A stretch of 64,000 bases of DNA from Caldilineaceae bacterium (lineage in GTDB: Bacteria; Chloroflexota; Anaerolineae; Caldilineales; Caldilineaceae). The DNA lies in assembly GCA_019637685.1 (NCBI GenBank), contig JAHBVF010000008.1:1-64000 (forward strand). The letters are read 5' to 3'. The notes beneath the pieces were generated by a model. That model ran no database searches and was not told where the DNA came from. It worked only from the letters and a program-made list of their open reading frames with translations. The stretch's first letter is position 1; every line of letters starts with the position of its first letter. Position numbers and translations under genes: made by a program. Below are positions 33,928-42,542 of the stretch, piece by piece.

Positions 33928-34362
33928 TCAGCGCGCCGCGCTGCCTGTGCGGGGGACGGGGGGCAGCGCGGCATCGGCTCTTGCAATTTTTCGAGCGGCC
34001 AGCCACGTTAAAACCTGTGTGAATACCTGGGCCGCTTCCATTCCCTGTGTGTTCAGAATCAGGTCTGCGTGCTGGCGGGCGTGGGCCAGCCGGGCTGTTT
34101 CTGTGGCAAGCCATGCGGGGTCCCAGGAGACATCGGCGCGGCGTTCGCGCTGGGTGATCAGGTCAATTTCCAAATAGATGAGCAGGGCGGGCGGGCGGAT
34201 TCTGCGCCACATATCCGGCGTTTCGCTGTGCTCCTGGCTGGCTGGCCGGGCATTATAGCCCACTTCCCGCAGCCGCGCCACCAGCGTAGACTTGCCCGAC
34301 GCGCTCACACCCACCACTTTGATGAGGGGAAGCGCTTCCCACTTGGCTCGACTTGGACCCAC
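33928..34362 (-). CDS. P-loop kinase-like ATP-binding protein
   Basis: 144 residues. The Walker A motif GVSASGKSTL lies at residues 18-27 if the GTG at 34362 is the start; an inner start a dozen codons later is possible. The rest is short: a LLIYLEID strand, an Arg-rich lid-like helix (ITQRERRADVSW) and a second DLILNTQGM strand. This is the topology of small nucleoside or dephospho-CoA-type kinases. The substrate cannot be named. It lies 48 bases downstream of a phosphatase gene on the same strand. Confidence 0.7.
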   Translation of the reverse strand: MGPSRAKWEALPLIKVVGVSASGKSTLVARLREVGYNARPASQEHSETPDMWRRIRPPALLIYLEIDLITQRERRADVSWDPAWLATETARLAHARQHADLILNTQGMEAAQVFTQVLTWLAARKIARADAALPPVPRTGSAAR

Positions 34363-34410
34363 GTCCGCCTCTTTCTTCTTTTGCCAACAAATGCCCAGCC
34401 GGGCGCGTCT

Positions 34411-35124
34411 TCAGATGGGGAAGCTGACGGCCAGCCGCCGGATATCGTCCCCCCGTTTGTTGGGGGCCAGCATCACCACCAGCACAGTGCAGTCGTCCTG
34501 GGCACGGCCTTTGTCCAGGGCCAGCGCGGCGGAAAGAACGCCGTCGGCCAGGGCCTGGGCACTGCTCTCGCCCCCGGCCTCAATTTGGGCCACCACAGCT
34601 TCCACATCCATCTGCTGTTGGCTGTGGGAACCAGCACCCAGAATTCCGTCAGTAAAAACGGCTACGGCCAAGCCTTCGCTCAGGGGAACTTCGGTGATAG
34701 CCGGTTTGGTGTTGGGATAGATGCCGACTGCTTCGCTGCTGTCTGTCAGCCATCTGTATTCCCCGGCCTGGCGCAGGAGAATTGGGCAGCGGCTGTTGCG
34801 GCTTATCACCAGTGTCTGGGTGGTCAGGTCAACACTGACGATATTCAGCTCTGCGCTGACTTTGCCGCCCCGGTGGGTGCGCAAATAGTCGTGGGTGGCC
34901 CGGGCCACCGCGCCATCCCGCACGCCTTCCGCCAGCAGACTCAGCGCCTTGCGTGCCACCAGATTGCTGATAATCTTGGCGCTGCGCCCGCTGCGCTGGC
35001 CGTCTACCACCACCAGACTGATCCCGCCGTGGGGTCGTTCCACCATTTCCACCGTATCGCCGCTCTCGCTGGTGGCATACTTGCCAATCTTTGCAACTGC
35101 TGCTTGAATTTCCAGATTTGCCAT
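34411..35124 (-). CDS. PP2C/SpoIIE-type serine phosphatase domain protein
   Basis: 237 residues, consisting of a phosphatase fold only. The metal-binding motif is LVVVDGQRSGRSA near residue 37 (Asp-Gly), a central VFTDGILGAGSH near residue 153 corresponds to the second conserved Asp-Gly, and DDCTVLVVML near residue 215 holds the C-terminal Asp pair. This matches SpoIIE/RsbU-type PPM phosphatases that dephosphorylate anti-sigma-antagonists and other Ser-phosphorylated partners. No STAS or kinase domain is fused. Within the directon it may reverse phosphorylation of a neighbour's product. Confidence 0.8.
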   Translation of the reverse strand: MANLEIQAAVAKIGKYATSESGDTVEMVERPHGGISLVVVDGQRSGRSAKIISNLVARKALSLLAEGVRDGAVARATHDYLRTHRGGKVSAELNIVSVDLTTQTLVISRNSRCPILLRQAGEYRWLTDSSEAVGIYPNTKPAITEVPLSEGLAVAVFTDGILGAGSHSQQQMDVEAVVAQIEAGGESSAQALADGVLSAALALDKGRAQDDCTVLVVMLAPNKRGDDIRRLAVSFPI

Positions 35125-35182
35125 GAATTGTCATCTAAACATTGGAAGGGGGTTTTGTCAACGCGTTCTTTTTGCCGCGGGA

Positions 35183-36763
35183 TCAGGGGACGCGCAGGCT
35201 AAAGGAGACTTGGCCGGATGTGATCGTGCGCCCGGAATTGCCGCTGGTTGCTTCCACCTGAAAAGTATAGCTCTCCCCAGCGGCGTTGGCTGGTACATCC
35301 ACCGCCACGTAGATAATCTGCCGATCGGCTGGGCCAACGCCCACTGTCAGCGCGGTGTCGCCACAGTTGTTGTCATCCCGGCAGATGACCGCGCTCCACG
35401 GCCCGCTTTTCCCCAGGTTGATAAACATTTCGTCGGCCAATGTACCGGTGTTTTCGATGAGCAGATTGATCTGGCAGCGCGCGCCCGGTGTGCATTGGCG
35501 CATATTGCCCCCATCGACTGTGACCCGCACCCCATAGCTGGGCGGCACAGGCGTGGCCGAGGGCGTGCCTACGGGTGTCCAGGTGGGGGTGGGCGTCAGA
35601 ACCGGTGTGTTCGTGGGTGTGATGGTGGGCGTCACTGTGTTGGGGACCAATTCCACCACCACTTTGTGGGTTTCGCTGGAACCGTCCAGCCGCAGCACAT
35701 CCAATACATACGTTTGGCTGGTCCAGCGCTGGCAGACCTGGCGTTCGCCGTGGCCTGCCACCCCGGCCCCGTCCAAAAAGACAGCCCGGGCATTTTCCAC
35801 ATCCCACAGCAGAATCGTACACGCGCCGGGCAGAATCGATTGGTTGGCTGCCCGGAAATTGACTGTGGGCGCGGCATAGACCGGCGTGGCTGTTACCGCG
35901 ACACCGGCCACAACTGTGCCTGCTGGCGTACTGGTGGGCACGACGAAGATCGGCGTGGGCCGCCGGGTGGGCGTGGGCGGTGTGTCGCCGGGCTGAGTGA
36001 TGACCAGCGCGCCAGCTACGGCAGTCGCCAGCTCCGGCGCAAGTGGTTCATTCGGCTCTATCCCGGGCGTGGGTGTGGTGATCACCACTGGCCCGGTCTG
36101 CACCACTTCTGTGGGGGTCGCGGTCACGGCCGCGGGAAAGGCAAAAGTAGCTGTAGGTGTTGCGATGGATGGCGCTACCGCGGGCGCGGTCACCAGAACG
36201 CCGTTGTTGGCCCCGGGGGGCGCGGGCGTTGGCGTCTCTGTGGCCAACAGCAGCACCGCGGCTGCCGGGCCTGCGGGTGTCTGCTCGGCCCGTTGGGAAA
36301 GCGTGACAAGCCCTTTCCCCACCATCTGCCATCCCGCATAGGCCGCCAGAGAACCGCCGCACAGGAAGAAGACCATCACCAGCGTGGCCAGTCCGGCCCA
36401 CACCCCCCAGCGAGAGGGGCCGCCCTCGTCTCTACCATAGACATCGCTGGCATAGGTATCACCGGCATAGCCGCCGTCCAGGGAGAGGCCGGTCGGGTAG
36501 TTGTCTGATTCTGTGCTGGCGACTGTGAGACCCGCGCGCTGCTGGGTAAGACGAAAGCGGGGACAAATTGTATGGCCTGTGCCCAGGCAATAGGTGGCCT
36601 GATCCCGCAGGAGCAACTGTTCCCGGCTGTCCAGCCCGTCGTCCAACGGATCGATCAGATGCACCACAAAACAGTGGTTTTCAAAGCTGGGGTATGCGGC
36701 TGCATCGCACCGTTTGTCCGCGGCGTCGATTGCGCCCACGTGGGGGCAAATGGGTTGGGTCAT
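35183..36763 (-). CDS. single-span membrane protein with Cys-motif, Ig-like and CARDB-like domains
   Basis: 526 residues from ATG 36763, four bases after AGGAG. Residues 1-70 have a Cys-rich motif (CPHVGAIDAADKRC, then NHC, YCLG and CPRF), which I recall in many Chloroflexota membrane proteins and which may bind metal. A membrane span lies near residues 115-140 (GLATLVMVFFLCGGSLAAYAG). The outer part has a long Pro/Thr-rich linker, an Ig-like domain (CTILLWDVENARAVFLDGAGV with VLDVLRLDG) at about residues 290-370, another Thr/Pro linker, and a C-terminal beta domain like CARDB/cell-adhesion types. It is likely a surface sensor or adhesin. Its partner is unknown. Confidence 0.75.
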   Translation of the reverse strand: MTQPICPHVGAIDAADKRCDAAAYPSFENHCFVVHLIDPLDDGLDSREQLLLRDQATYCLGTGHTICPRFRLTQQRAGLTVASTESDNYPTGLSLDGGYAGDTYASDVYGRDEGGPSRWGVWAGLATLVMVFFLCGGSLAAYAGWQMVGKGLVTLSQRAEQTPAGPAAAVLLLATETPTPAPPGANNGVLVTAPAVAPSIATPTATFAFPAAVTATPTEVVQTGPVVITTPTPGIEPNEPLAPELATAVAGALVITQPGDTPPTPTRRPTPIFVVPTSTPAGTVVAGVAVTATPVYAAPTVNFRAANQSILPGACTILLWDVENARAVFLDGAGVAGHGERQVCQRWTSQTYVLDVLRLDGSSETHKVVVELVPNTVTPTITPTNTPVLTPTPTWTPVGTPSATPVPPSYGVRVTVDGGNMRQCTPGARCQINLLIENTGTLADEMFINLGKSGPWSAVICRDDNNCGDTALTVGVGPADRQIIYVAVDVPANAAGESYTFQVEATSGNSGRTITSGQVSFSLRVP

Positions 36764-36791
36764 AGACTCCTGGATTCGTAGGCTCGGTCTT

Positions 36792-38339
36792 TTACCCGGC
36801 GTTGTCGGCGGGCACAAAATCTCCCCTACGGATTAATTCTGCGGCCAGTGCCAGCGCGTCGCTCTCTGTGGCGACTTCGCCCGCGGCCTGCGCTTCTGCA
36901 ATAGATTCTAACAGATAACCCACCATTCGCCCCGCGGGAAGATCGAGAGAATGCATCAGTTGGTTGCCATCCACCAGTGTGTTCCCGGCCACGGGGTTCG
37001 GGGCAAAGGCATATTCGATAATCCCAATCATTCCCTTCAGATATTCACCCCACCCGCCCCCTCTGGTCTTGCCTGGGGCCTGCCGGTCGGCCAGGGCCAG
37101 AAAGAGGACATCCAGCCCCGTGCGATCCTCTCTGCCACCTGTGGCCGTGTCCCGCAGGAAGCGGTAGCAGGCCCGGCGGCTGATCTCGCCATCCGGGAAG
37201 GAGTCGGCGAGGTGATGGGGACGCATGTGATTGGCCGCCACTTTTTGGGCTATCTGTACTTCCCGCCGGCTGAAACGCAGAAATTCGCCGCGTTCGCTGG
37301 CAATGGCCGCGCTGGCGTTCTCGTGGCCAAAGAAGCGGATGCGCCGCGTGCCGGTTTCGTCCACCTCTTCGGCATAGGCGGACGGCTTGCCCGTGTCGTG
37401 AAAAAGGGCGTGCCAGACCAGCCACTCCCCCCGGCTATGGCCCGCGGAGAGTTCTGCTGAAAAGTGGGCGGCCAGCCTGTCGTGCAATGGGACCAGCGCG
37501 GCTTCCAGGTCCGCGTCGGGCAGCCCCTTCTGCGGGTCGGTCAGCCAATCCCGCAGGTTGGCCGCATAGTTCATCACCTGCACTGTGTGGCCGAGAACGT
37601 CCAGGTGGTGGGGCGGACTCTGGTGTATCTGATCCATAGCCGCCACTTCGGGCAGGACGTAGACCAGCAGCCCCAGGCGGTGCAGATCGACCAGCGCGTC
37701 GCCGGGCGCGGGCAGACCCATAATCTTCCAGAGTTCATCCCGCAGGCGTTCGGCGCTGGCCTGGCGCACATCCTGCGCGCCGCCAAGAATTCGGGCTTCG
37801 GTCTCGGCGTCGATGGCAAAGCCCAACTGCCCGGCAAAGCGCACAGCCCGCAGCATTCGCACTGGGTCTGCGGCCAGGCTTTCTGCCCCAACCGTCCGAA
37901 TCCGGCCCGCGGCCAAATCATCTCTTCCCCCGCACTGGTCGATCAGCCGGGGCGCGCGATCCCGTGCCATTTCCAGGGCCAGCGCGTTGATTGTAAAGTC
38001 GCGCAGGGCCAGATCAGACGCCAAATCTCCCCGCAGACAGGCCAGATCGCAGATGAGGGGGGGCGCGGTCTCTCGCTGTAGCACAAGACGGGCCACGTCC
38101 CGTTCCTCGTCCAGGGGGTAATAGGCCCAGCCCAGTTTGTCGGCCACCTGGCGGGCCGCGGGCAGCACAGGGCCAGCCAGGGCCAGGTCCAGATCGGTGA
38201 CGCCCGCATCCCGGCCCAGCAGATGGTCCCGCACCGCGCCGCCCACCACATAGACCGGTGAACGCTCTTGCAGGAGCGCGGCCAGAATTGCTTCAAATTC
38301 TGGCACACGCCAGTTTTCCATTGACTGATTGTCGTTCAC
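36792..38339 (-). CDS. CCA-adding/poly(A)-polymerase-type nucleotidyltransferase with HD domain
   Basis: 515 residues; ATG 38339 overlaps the upstream stop as ATGA. The head domain has VYVVGGAVRDHLLG and TDLDLAL (the DxD catalytic pair near residue 50), then ALRDFTINALAL and DPVRMLRAVRFAGQLGF, the standard class-II NTase signature. Around residue 330 comes an HD-type phosphohydrolase segment: LVWHALFHDTGKPSA with FFGHENAS. This long type combines CCA addition with 2',3'-phosphodiesterase activity in some bacteria. The one tRNA gene in the window already encodes CCA, so the enzyme would serve repair or other tRNAs. It may alternatively be a poly(A) polymerase. Confidence 0.9.
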   Translation of the reverse strand: MNDNQSMENWRVPEFEAILAALLQERSPVYVVGGAVRDHLLGRDAGVTDLDLALAGPVLPAARQVADKLGWAYYPLDEERDVARLVLQRETAPPLICDLACLRGDLASDLALRDFTINALALEMARDRAPRLIDQCGGRDDLAAGRIRTVGAESLAADPVRMLRAVRFAGQLGFAIDAETEARILGGAQDVRQASAERLRDELWKIMGLPAPGDALVDLHRLGLLVYVLPEVAAMDQIHQSPPHHLDVLGHTVQVMNYAANLRDWLTDPQKGLPDADLEAALVPLHDRLAAHFSAELSAGHSRGEWLVWHALFHDTGKPSAYAEEVDETGTRRIRFFGHENASAAIASERGEFLRFSRREVQIAQKVAANHMRPHHLADSFPDGEISRRACYRFLRDTATGGREDRTGLDVLFLALADRQAPGKTRGGGWGEYLKGMIGIIEYAFAPNPVAGNTLVDGNQLMHSLDLPAGRMVGYLLESIAEAQAAGEVATESDALALAAELIRRGDFVPADNAG

Positions 38340-40435
38340 TGTTCAGTTCCCCAGCTAATTCGAATGTTGGGATCGCCGTAGAGGGTGTAGGCCAGCCAGG
38401 TGGAGTTGGCCGGGGCCTTTTCCCGAATCCCCTGGCGCGCGGTGTGGAAGGCAAGCCCCAGCGTCTGCCCCGATTGCAGTTCGGTGTAGAAGCGCAGCGC
38501 AAAATCCGCGGCCAGATCGTCGTTCACTTCCCACAGCGCGCCCACAAAGACACCGGCCTTCATCTGATTGATCATCTGACCGGCCCAGCCTCCCAGCCCG
38601 GCTAAGGAGAAGCCCATACGCGCGCCGTGGCAGGTGTTCATAAAAATGAAGGGGCGCAGCTTGCGCATACCAAAAACAGCCTCTCCCACCAGATCGTCTG
38701 CCCGCAGTTCTTTGTTGTCATCCAACAGAATGGACGAGCCGTCGATGCTCTCCCGATTGACGCTGCCGTGGGTGGAAAAGTGGAGCAGTTCCACGCCCTC
38801 GCGGGCAATCGCCTTCACCTGGGCCAGCTTGCCCAGGGGTTCGGACACCTCCACCGCGGAGTTGGACAGCCCGGCAAAAAAGTCCACTTCCCGCTTCACA
38901 AAGTCCAAATCCGTGTGGGGGGCCACCAGCCGGGCCGCGGTGATATGCAGTTTGTCCACCTGGCCTGGCCCGGCCAGCCATCGGCTCACCTGCCAGCCCT
39001 GGGCCAGAAAGTCGTCGGCTTCGTTCTCGTCCAAATCCACCGGCTTGACCATTTCCCAGGGAATCCACGGCTCGTCGCTGATGATGTGCAGGGAAGAGAT
39101 TGCCCCCTGCTTGCGCAGCTTGACCAGCTTCCAGTAGGCCCGTTTCAGTTTGTCGGGGAAGAGGGCCAGGAAGAGGCTGTTGCCCATCGCAACGAGTCTG
39201 TCGCTGATTTCCCCGATCACATCCGCGTCCGCTGGCTGGGTGGCGGCAAATTGATTCAGTTCGTTGTAGCGTTCCTCAATATAGGCCTGGGGTTCGCTGG
39301 TCAGCTCCACCCCTCCCATCGACGCATGGGAAAGGTCCACGGCCTGGTGGGGGGAGGTGAGTTCGAAAGTCAACCGCCGACCGTCGGCCCGGACGCGCAA
39401 TTCCACATCGGGCGGCGGCGGCGGGGTTTGGGGAATCTCCACCGCGCTGAGCGCTTGCCGAAACGTGAGCGCATCGGTGGCCGCGGGGTCAGCGCTTATC
39501 GGCTGGCTGTTGATCTGCACCACGAAACGGGCGCTGCCGATCAGTCGTTCTCTGTGGCGCAGGTCAATACTGATCTGCCGCTGGGTTTCGTCCTGCCCCG
39601 CGGTCAGGATAAAAGTGGCCCTGTCCGAATCCTGAAAACTGTAGACTTCGATGGCCTGCTGCCATTTGTCTCTCTTTTCCACAAAGCCCGGCGCGTCCAG
39701 ATGGACGTGAATCGTCTCTGCTGCGAATTCTTCGGCAAACGCGATGCCGACGGTCTCGGCCGCCATTGATGCGGGGTTGTATTCTTGGGTCAATTGGACA
39801 GTCAGGGCGCGGGTTTCGCCTGGTTTCAGCCAATTAGAAAAACGAATGTCCGTGTGAAAGGAAACCGGCTGGCTTGCATCTGCTCTGCCGCCTGGGGGAA
39901 CCGTCAGTTCCCGGTCACCAGTCTCCAGTCCTTTGTCCCCGACCCCATTCTCGCCACCTGGAAGCGCTGTCTCCTCCCTGCCGATCCAGCGCGGGAACAA
40001 CTCTCGCAGGGGCTTGCCAATGCCCGAACGTATTCGCGTGGGCGTATAGATCAGCGCCACAAACTCATCCCCGTCCATCACCACCAGCGCGTGGCCTTCC
40101 CGACGACGTGTCCAATCGGCCACATCCGCATCTTCCAGCGCGCCGTTGATGCCCACCACCTGACCAACCGGCAGCAACCAGTCCAGTTCGGCCAGCGGTC
40201 GATAGAGTTCCCGGTATTGCTGCTCCTCTTTCCGAGAGGAAAGGTAGCTGTTGATGTGGTCCATCCGCTTCACCCGCCAGGTGTTGTCGTCCAGCCGCGC
40301 CAGCAGAAATGTCTGCCGTTCGGGCAGGTCGCTTTCCAGAAAGCGCTGGAGCACATCACAGAGGAATTCGTAGCCTTCGGCCAAAACGACATTGGGCTGG
40401 CCGTAGCGTTCAAGAGTGGCTTGGCTGATGGACAT
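38336..40435 (-). CDS. CHAT-domain (caspase-like) protease
   Basis: 699 residues from ATG 40435 behind AGGAGCAACCG. The C-terminal about 280 residues are a CHAT domain: catalytic His in LLHFSTHGSV (about residue 560) and catalytic Cys in FIFMNTCHGARMG (about residue 605), then GVFVGALWEVND and the terminal TLYGDPNIRISW. The N-terminal 200 residues have a CBS-like or PAS-like shape (a basic helix region then HALVVMDGDEFVALIY) and the middle region (about 210-420) is beta-rich. CHAT proteases cleave partner proteins and often act in bacterial defence or cell-death pathways. Substrate unknown; the genes around it are candidates. Confidence 0.9.
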   Translation of the reverse strand: MSISQATLERYGQPNVVLAEGYEFLCDVLQRFLESDLPERQTFLLARLDDNTWRVKRMDHINSYLSSRKEEQQYRELYRPLAELDWLLPVGQVVGINGALEDADVADWTRRREGHALVVMDGDEFVALIYTPTRIRSGIGKPLRELFPRWIGREETALPGGENGVGDKGLETGDRELTVPPGGRADASQPVSFHTDIRFSNWLKPGETRALTVQLTQEYNPASMAAETVGIAFAEEFAAETIHVHLDAPGFVEKRDKWQQAIEVYSFQDSDRATFILTAGQDETQRQISIDLRHRERLIGSARFVVQINSQPISADPAATDALTFRQALSAVEIPQTPPPPPDVELRVRADGRRLTFELTSPHQAVDLSHASMGGVELTSEPQAYIEERYNELNQFAATQPADADVIGEISDRLVAMGNSLFLALFPDKLKRAYWKLVKLRKQGAISSLHIISDEPWIPWEMVKPVDLDENEADDFLAQGWQVSRWLAGPGQVDKLHITAARLVAPHTDLDFVKREVDFFAGLSNSAVEVSEPLGKLAQVKAIAREGVELLHFSTHGSVNRESIDGSSILLDDNKELRADDLVGEAVFGMRKLRPFIFMNTCHGARMGFSLAGLGGWAGQMINQMKAGVFVGALWEVNDDLAADFALRFYTELQSGQTLGLAFHTARQGIREKAPANSTWLAYTLYGDPNIRISWGTEQ

Positions 40436-40450
40436 TCGGTTGCTCCTGTC

Positions 40451-41536
40451 TCAACGGATATCCGGGGAAATCTCTTCCACCGGCAGGGCATAGCGCACGT
40501 GCCCGCTCCGGCCTGTGGTTGTCGTGGCCGCGCAGAGCGAATTCAACACAGCCTCCTCCACGGCTTCCACAACCCCAGGGAAAAGACCGGCCATCGCGGC
40601 CCCCTCATCGGCGAGAACGGTGGCTGTTTGGGTCAATGCTTCCGCCCAGTGTTGGATGTGCCGGGCAGTGCTGAAGGCGATGACAAAATCCCCGCTGCCG
40701 TGGCCGATGTGGCTGCCTGTGCGGGCCAGCCCCGCGCCCGCGCGCACGCAGAGCCGGTGTAATTGGCGGCTGTCCAGAGGCGCATCGGTTGCCAGCACAA
40801 CCATCACCGACCCGCGTTCGGGTGGGGACGGCTGGGGCTGGGCAGGGGGACGCAGCCAATCCCCCACCGGAATCCCCGCGAAAATGAGTTCCTCGGCCCG
40901 GCCAAAGTTTGTCTGCACCAGCGCGCCGACAGTCCAGCCACCCCGATCCGTGGGTATCACCCGGCTGGCTGTGCCTATACCGCCCTTCCAGCCGTAGCAG
41001 GTGGTTCCTGTCCCCGCGCCCACACAGCCTTCGGCAACCGGCGCGCAATCGCCGCTGCCGCGGGCGTCGGCCAATGCAGCATCCACTTCGGCCTGGGCCA
41101 CGGGCCGCGCCTGCAAATCGTTGAGATAGCCGTCGTTTGTCTCGCCCACGACAACATTCACTGTGCCGGTGCTGCGGGCAATCTCCGGGTTGTGGCGGAT
41201 GGCGTCTGTGGCCAGGGCGTCGGCCACCCGCCAGACATTCAGCGTGCCGGTCAGGCCGATGGGGGACTCGATCTGGCCCAGTTCCCGCACCTCTTCAAAG
41301 CCGCAGGCCTTGCCAAAGCCGTTGATTGTGTGAACGGCTGCCGGCACTTTCTCCCGGAAAAGATTGCCCGTGTGGGGCAGCACGACCGTCACCCCTGTGC
41401 GGATGTCTTCGCCCCGGCGCAGTGTGGCGTGTCCCACCCGCACGCCAGCCACATCGGTGATGGCGTTGCCGGGTCCCGGCGGCAGGTGGCCGAGGGGGAA
41501 GTTGTGGTCGCGCAGGCGTTTGGATGTGACAATCAT
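40451..41536 (-). CDS. P1-family self-processing peptidase (DmpA/L-aminopeptidase D-esterase type)
   Basis: 361 residues. The fold is clear from VGHATLRRG, GLTGTLNVWRVADAL, GAGTGTTCYGWKGGIGTASR and RGSVMVVLATDAPLDSRQL; in DmpA-type enzymes self-cleavage occurs before the Ser in this last block, giving an N-terminal nucleophile, here Ser within GSVMVV near residue 245. It cleaves N-terminal residues from short peptides. Start ATG 41536 has a weak ribosome site; it is 14 bases from the upstream gene. The gap to the CHAT gene is 15 bases, so both probably lie in one mRNA. Confidence 0.92.
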   Translation of the reverse strand: MIVTSKRLRDHNFPLGHLPPGPGNAITDVAGVRVGHATLRRGEDIRTGVTVVLPHTGNLFREKVPAAVHTINGFGKACGFEEVRELGQIESPIGLTGTLNVWRVADALATDAIRHNPEIARSTGTVNVVVGETNDGYLNDLQARPVAQAEVDAALADARGSGDCAPVAEGCVGAGTGTTCYGWKGGIGTASRVIPTDRGGWTVGALVQTNFGRAEELIFAGIPVGDWLRPPAQPQPSPPERGSVMVVLATDAPLDSRQLHRLCVRAGAGLARTGSHIGHGSGDFVIAFSTARHIQHWAEALTQTATVLADEGAAMAGLFPGVVEAVEEAVLNSLCAATTTTGRSGHVRYALPVEEISPDIR

Positions 41537-41550
41537 TGGGGTAGATTTGC

Positions 41551-41970
41551 TCAGGCGGCCAACGGTAGGTGACGCACGGAAGTAAGCGGTATGGGATGCT
41601 GTGTGTGGGGGAACTTCACAGCCGAGAGTTGCAGAAAGTGGTTGACGGGCGGCATTCTCAAAATAGCCAGTATTTCATCCCGCTGCTGGGGTGACAAAGA
41701 TTCGATGCCAGTCAGTCGGAAGCTTTCGGGGCCATAGATTGTCTCTTGAATCAGATGCGAGAATGAAGTGAAAATCAAACTGCGAGGGGATGCACTGCTT
41801 TTATCGTAGCGCAGCACGATTTCATCGGTCAGTTCAATGCCTGTTGCCGCTCCACTGGCAAAGAAGACTTCCAGTATATCCCCCTCGCTGTCGTATTCAA
41901 TACGCACTTTCTCTCCCGTCGGAAGTGTTTCCACCCGTTCGTGCAGCCATTCTACAGTCTGTGTAGCCAT
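41551..41970 (-). CDS. DUF2283-containing protein, antitoxin-like partner
   Basis: 139 residues. Residues 20-70 match DUF2283: EYDSEGDILEVFFASGAATGIELTDEIVLRYDK, a beta-strand pair with conserved Asp and Leu residues. The second half is an extension with no clear match. DUF2283 proteins are commonly encoded next to small RelE- or phage-type nucleases and are suspected antitoxins. It follows such a gene by 11 bases and is followed in 14 bases by the P1 peptidase gene. Confidence 0.8.
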   Translation of the reverse strand: MATQTVEWLHERVETLPTGEKVRIEYDSEGDILEVFFASGAATGIELTDEIVLRYDKSSASPRSLIFTSFSHLIQETIYGPESFRLTGIESLSPQQRDEILAILRMPPVNHFLQLSAVKFPHTQHPIPLTSVRHLPLAA

Positions 41971-41981
41971 TGCCGTGTACC

Positions 41982-42302
41982 TTAAATTTCTGGGGCGGTC
42001 TCACCCCAAGCTGTAGTCACAAAATTATTGGCGACTTCTGTTCCGTCATCCAATTGCGTGAAGCCAAAGACGACGATGACGGTAATGCTGTTGCTGCCAT
42101 TCGATAGCCCACCGCATGGATGGCGGTAACGAAAACGCTGAGGGTCTCGGCGTTCCTGGCGGCGTCGGCCAAAGTGCAGCGAATTCAGCACATCTTCCCG
42201 GCGTCCGATCAGTTCTTCGTGGCGAATTTCGATGTGTTCCCACCGTTCTTCGGTGAGGTAAATTATCCGCCCATCCCGGTCTGTGACGGTCCAGCGACGC
42301 AT
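41982..42302 (-). CDS. small RelE/PBECR-like protein, candidate toxin
   Basis: 106 residues if translation begins at ATG 42302, just after AGGGG; the longer frame up to 42386 has no support. The sequence begins with RRWTVTDRDGRIIYLTEERWEHIEIRH, then RREDVLNSLHFGRR, a basic turn with Tyr/Arg and a hydrophobic strand TVIVVFGF, and NFVTTAWG at the end. This pattern resembles phage-Barnase-EndoU-ColicinE5/D-RelE-like nucleases. It is the first gene of the ten-gene directon, directly before DUF2283. Whether it is toxic is inference. Confidence 0.65.
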   Translation of the reverse strand: MRRWTVTDRDGRIIYLTEERWEHIEIRHEELIGRREDVLNSLHFGRRRQERRDPQRFRYRHPCGGLSNGSNSITVIVVFGFTQLDDGTEVANNFVTTAWGETAPEI

Positions 42303-42542
42303 CGATCGACCCCTTCTGGCGCTGATAATATATTTCTGCCCAATTGTAACACCCCCGTTAGGCGCGGTCAAGCCGCGGGTTGTCATTCGTGTAGCGATGA
42401 TTAGGCGGGCGGCACTCTCTGTTTGTCCCTGTCTGCTTTGGCTGTTGCCACGGGTTGCCTGTACGGGCGATTCTTGTTACAGTAGTTCAACAGGCTTTTC
42501 ACCCGTTTCCGCATCCTGCTGATCATTCAACTGGGGAACCGT

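Noticed and set aside
42120..42522. plus-strand frames across the candidate toxin gene
   Set aside because: Shadow frames; the minus strand has the domain pattern and operon spacing.
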